In this document: in pieces, positions 6,865 through 7,133 of the stretch
How positions within the stretch are numbered: the first letter of the stretch is position 1
Layout of the letters: each line of letters opens with the position of its first letter
Source of the DNA: ZAX-1 sp046533095
GTDB taxonomy: Bacteria > Bacillota > Clostridia > Lachnospirales > Lachnospiraceae
Assembly (NCBI GenBank): GCA_046533095.1
Contig: JAJQRA010000008.1
Coordinates: 1 to 7,133 of the forward strand
Length of the DNA stretch: 7,133 nt
Reading direction: 5' to 3'
The notes under the pieces: generated by a model
Told to the model about the DNA's origin: nothing
What the model saw: only the letters and a program-made list of their open reading frames with translations
Database searches by the model: none
Position numbers and translations under genes: made by a program

Positions 6865-6980
6865 TACACTAATCCTTTCCACACTTTCAGTTTGGCGTCT
6901 CCGCTCGTCAACACGGCTTCGAGCGCGGCTTTGTCGCGTTGCGTGTCATACACGCCGAAAATTCGCCTTGCTTCCACGCT
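6864..6980 (-). pseudogene. C-terminal remnant of an upstream operon gene
   Basis: A minus-strand frame is open from just after an in-frame TAG (6981-6983) to a TAA at 6864-6866, 38 sense codons. It reads EARRIFGVYDTQRDKAAL, then TSGDAKLKVWKGLV. It contains no ATG, and its only plausible starts (GTG at 6977 and inner ones) have no ribosome binding site. Its stop overlaps the fkbM ATG by one base (TAATG), the arrangement of two real operon neighbours, so it is best read as the end of a gene whose 5' part was removed. Base composition is very different from fkbM: 37 of 60 bases in 6901-6960 are G or C, compared with 25 of 60 in 6121-6180. I do not recognise the family. The probable cause is the element end immediately upstream. 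An alternative is a functional short leader frame, which I consider less likely. Confidence 0.55.
6873..6878 (-). promoter_or_regulatory. Ribosome binding site fixing the ATG start of the FkbM gene
   Basis: The minus strand reads AAAGGA, then TTAGTGTA, then ATG at 6864. The 8-base spacing supports this ATG over the in-frame GTG six codons upstream. The site lies within the last codons of the upstream gene remnant. Confidence 0.75.
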
Positions 6981-7004
6981 CTAAAAACGTCTACCTAAAT
7001 AGAG

Positions 7005-7022
7005 TATGTCTCATAGACCATA
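7005..7022. repeat. Bulged hairpin near the putative element boundary
   Basis: TATGTCT (7005-7011) pairs with AGAC plus ATA (7015-7018 and 7020-7022), leaving C7019 bulged and loop CAT. Seven pairs with one bulge. It lies between the strong palindrome and the gene remnant and may be part of the element end; the short stem makes chance possible. Confidence 0.4.
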
Positions 7023-7051
7023 TAATGGCACGCTTGCATACTTAAGTCAGC

Positions 7052-7074
7052 AACCACCAGTTCAACTGGTGGTT
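7052..7074. repeat. Perfect 11-base-arm palindrome with single-base centre
   Basis: AACCACCAGTT (7052-7062) and AACTGGTGGTT (7064-7074) are exact reverse complements around C7063. Flanking GC (7050-7051 region) and GC (7076-7077) can extend the stem if T7075 is left unpaired. A bulged T beside a strong stem is what TnpA of IS200/IS605 elements recognises in the studied cases. Confidence 0.85.
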
Positions 7075-7081
7075 TGCGATT

Positions 7082-7096
7082 AGCCCTATAAGGGCT
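7082..7096. repeat. Six-pair hairpin AGCCCT/AGGGCT
   Basis: AGCCCT (7082-7087), loop ATA, AGGGCT (7091-7096). It is the second of three evenly spaced hairpins. No T run follows on either strand, so it is not a simple terminator. Confidence 0.8.
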
Positions 7097-7107
7097 GATT
7101 GCTTGCA

Positions 7108-7120
7108 CGCCTAAAAGGCG
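7108..7120. repeat. Five-pair hairpin CGCCT/AGGCG inside a longer inverted repeat
   Basis: CGCCT (7108-7112), loop AAA, AGGCG (7116-7120). An outer pair GCTTG (7101-7105) and CAAGC (7128-7132) flanks it, so the segment could fold as an interrupted long stem. GCTTGCA also recurs at 7032-7038 and 7101-7107 as a direct repeat. Confidence 0.7.
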
Positions 7121-7133
7121 GGTGTCACAAGCA

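Larger units (their letters stand above)
6995..7133 (-). mobile_element. Probable end of an IS200/IS605-type element (body outside window)
   Basis: This stretch carries three strong hairpins in a row (centres near 7063, 7089 and 7114) and a weaker bulged one at 7005-7022, separating the gene remnant at 6864-6980 from the window edge. Palindromic, non-inverted-repeat ends of this sort, with an unpaired T in the stem, are typical of IS200/IS605 elements moved by Y1 (HUH) transposases; the wording of the hairpins also looks familiar from such ends in Bacillota, which is recollection and not a search. No transposase motif is visible. One minus-strand frame stays open from the edge to a TAG at 6995-6997 (45 codons, ISPYRANRKPPVELVV inside), possibly the tail of an element gene but equally chance. 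The exact junction lies somewhere between 6981 and about 7050. I see no convincing promoter here for the operon. Confidence 0.5.

Noticed and set aside
6985..7060. Operon promoter on the minus strand with TATATG (about 7022) as -10
   Set aside because: At 17-base spacing the -35 position reads ACTTAA, with one match to TTGACA; TTGCTG upstream is 23 bases away. No convincing pair found.
7052..7120. CRISPR array from regularly spaced hairpins
   Set aside because: The three stems have different sequences, so there are no direct repeats as a CRISPR would need.

Overview
The window is about 7.1 kb of bacterial DNA in which every convincing gene lies on the minus strand, so transcription runs from right to left. 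Strong AGGAGG-type ribosome binding sites, the Clostridia-style large serine recombinase remnant and the 37 to 55 percent GC of the lines I counted suggest a Bacillota genome (Clostridia, or possibly Negativicutes), perhaps gut-associated. That assignment is inference; no rRNA or housekeeping marker is present.

The core (about 857-6864) is one tightly packed operon. In transcription order it holds an FkbM-family methyltransferase with an N-terminal GAGAG domain (5782-6864), a family 2 glycosyltransferase (4855-5769), a radical SAM protein with a half-SPASM (Twitch-like) auxiliary-cluster domain (4062-4871), UDP-galactopyranose mutase glf (2888-4039), a second paralogous radical SAM protein (2082-2885) and a second family 2 glycosyltransferase (857-2074). 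It ends at a rho-independent terminator (806-832). Gaps are 2 to 22 bases or short overlaps, and each gene has its own Shine-Dalgarno sequence. The set reads as the middle or end of a surface-glycan locus: Glf supplies UDP-galactofuranose, the glycosyltransferases add sugars, FkbM probably O-methylates the product, and the two radical SAM enzymes carry out an unknown radical step.

The flanks look like mobile-DNA scars. On the right, the operon's upstream gene survives only as a GC-rich 38-codon tail that overlaps the fkbM start by one base. Beyond it is a hairpin-rich segment (about 6995-7133) resembling the end of an IS200/IS605-type element whose body lies outside the window. On the left, beyond the terminator, are about 200 bases with no recognisable gene, then the middle part of a large serine recombinase (40-591) that has lost both its catalytic N-terminus and its C-terminus.

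The most interesting content is the pair of diverged radical SAM paralogues in a galactofuranose glycan operon. Both carry GEPFLHP at residues 64-70, GGWVDF at 155-160, four auxiliary cysteines and a PAGxQL tail. Their substrate cannot be read from the sequence.
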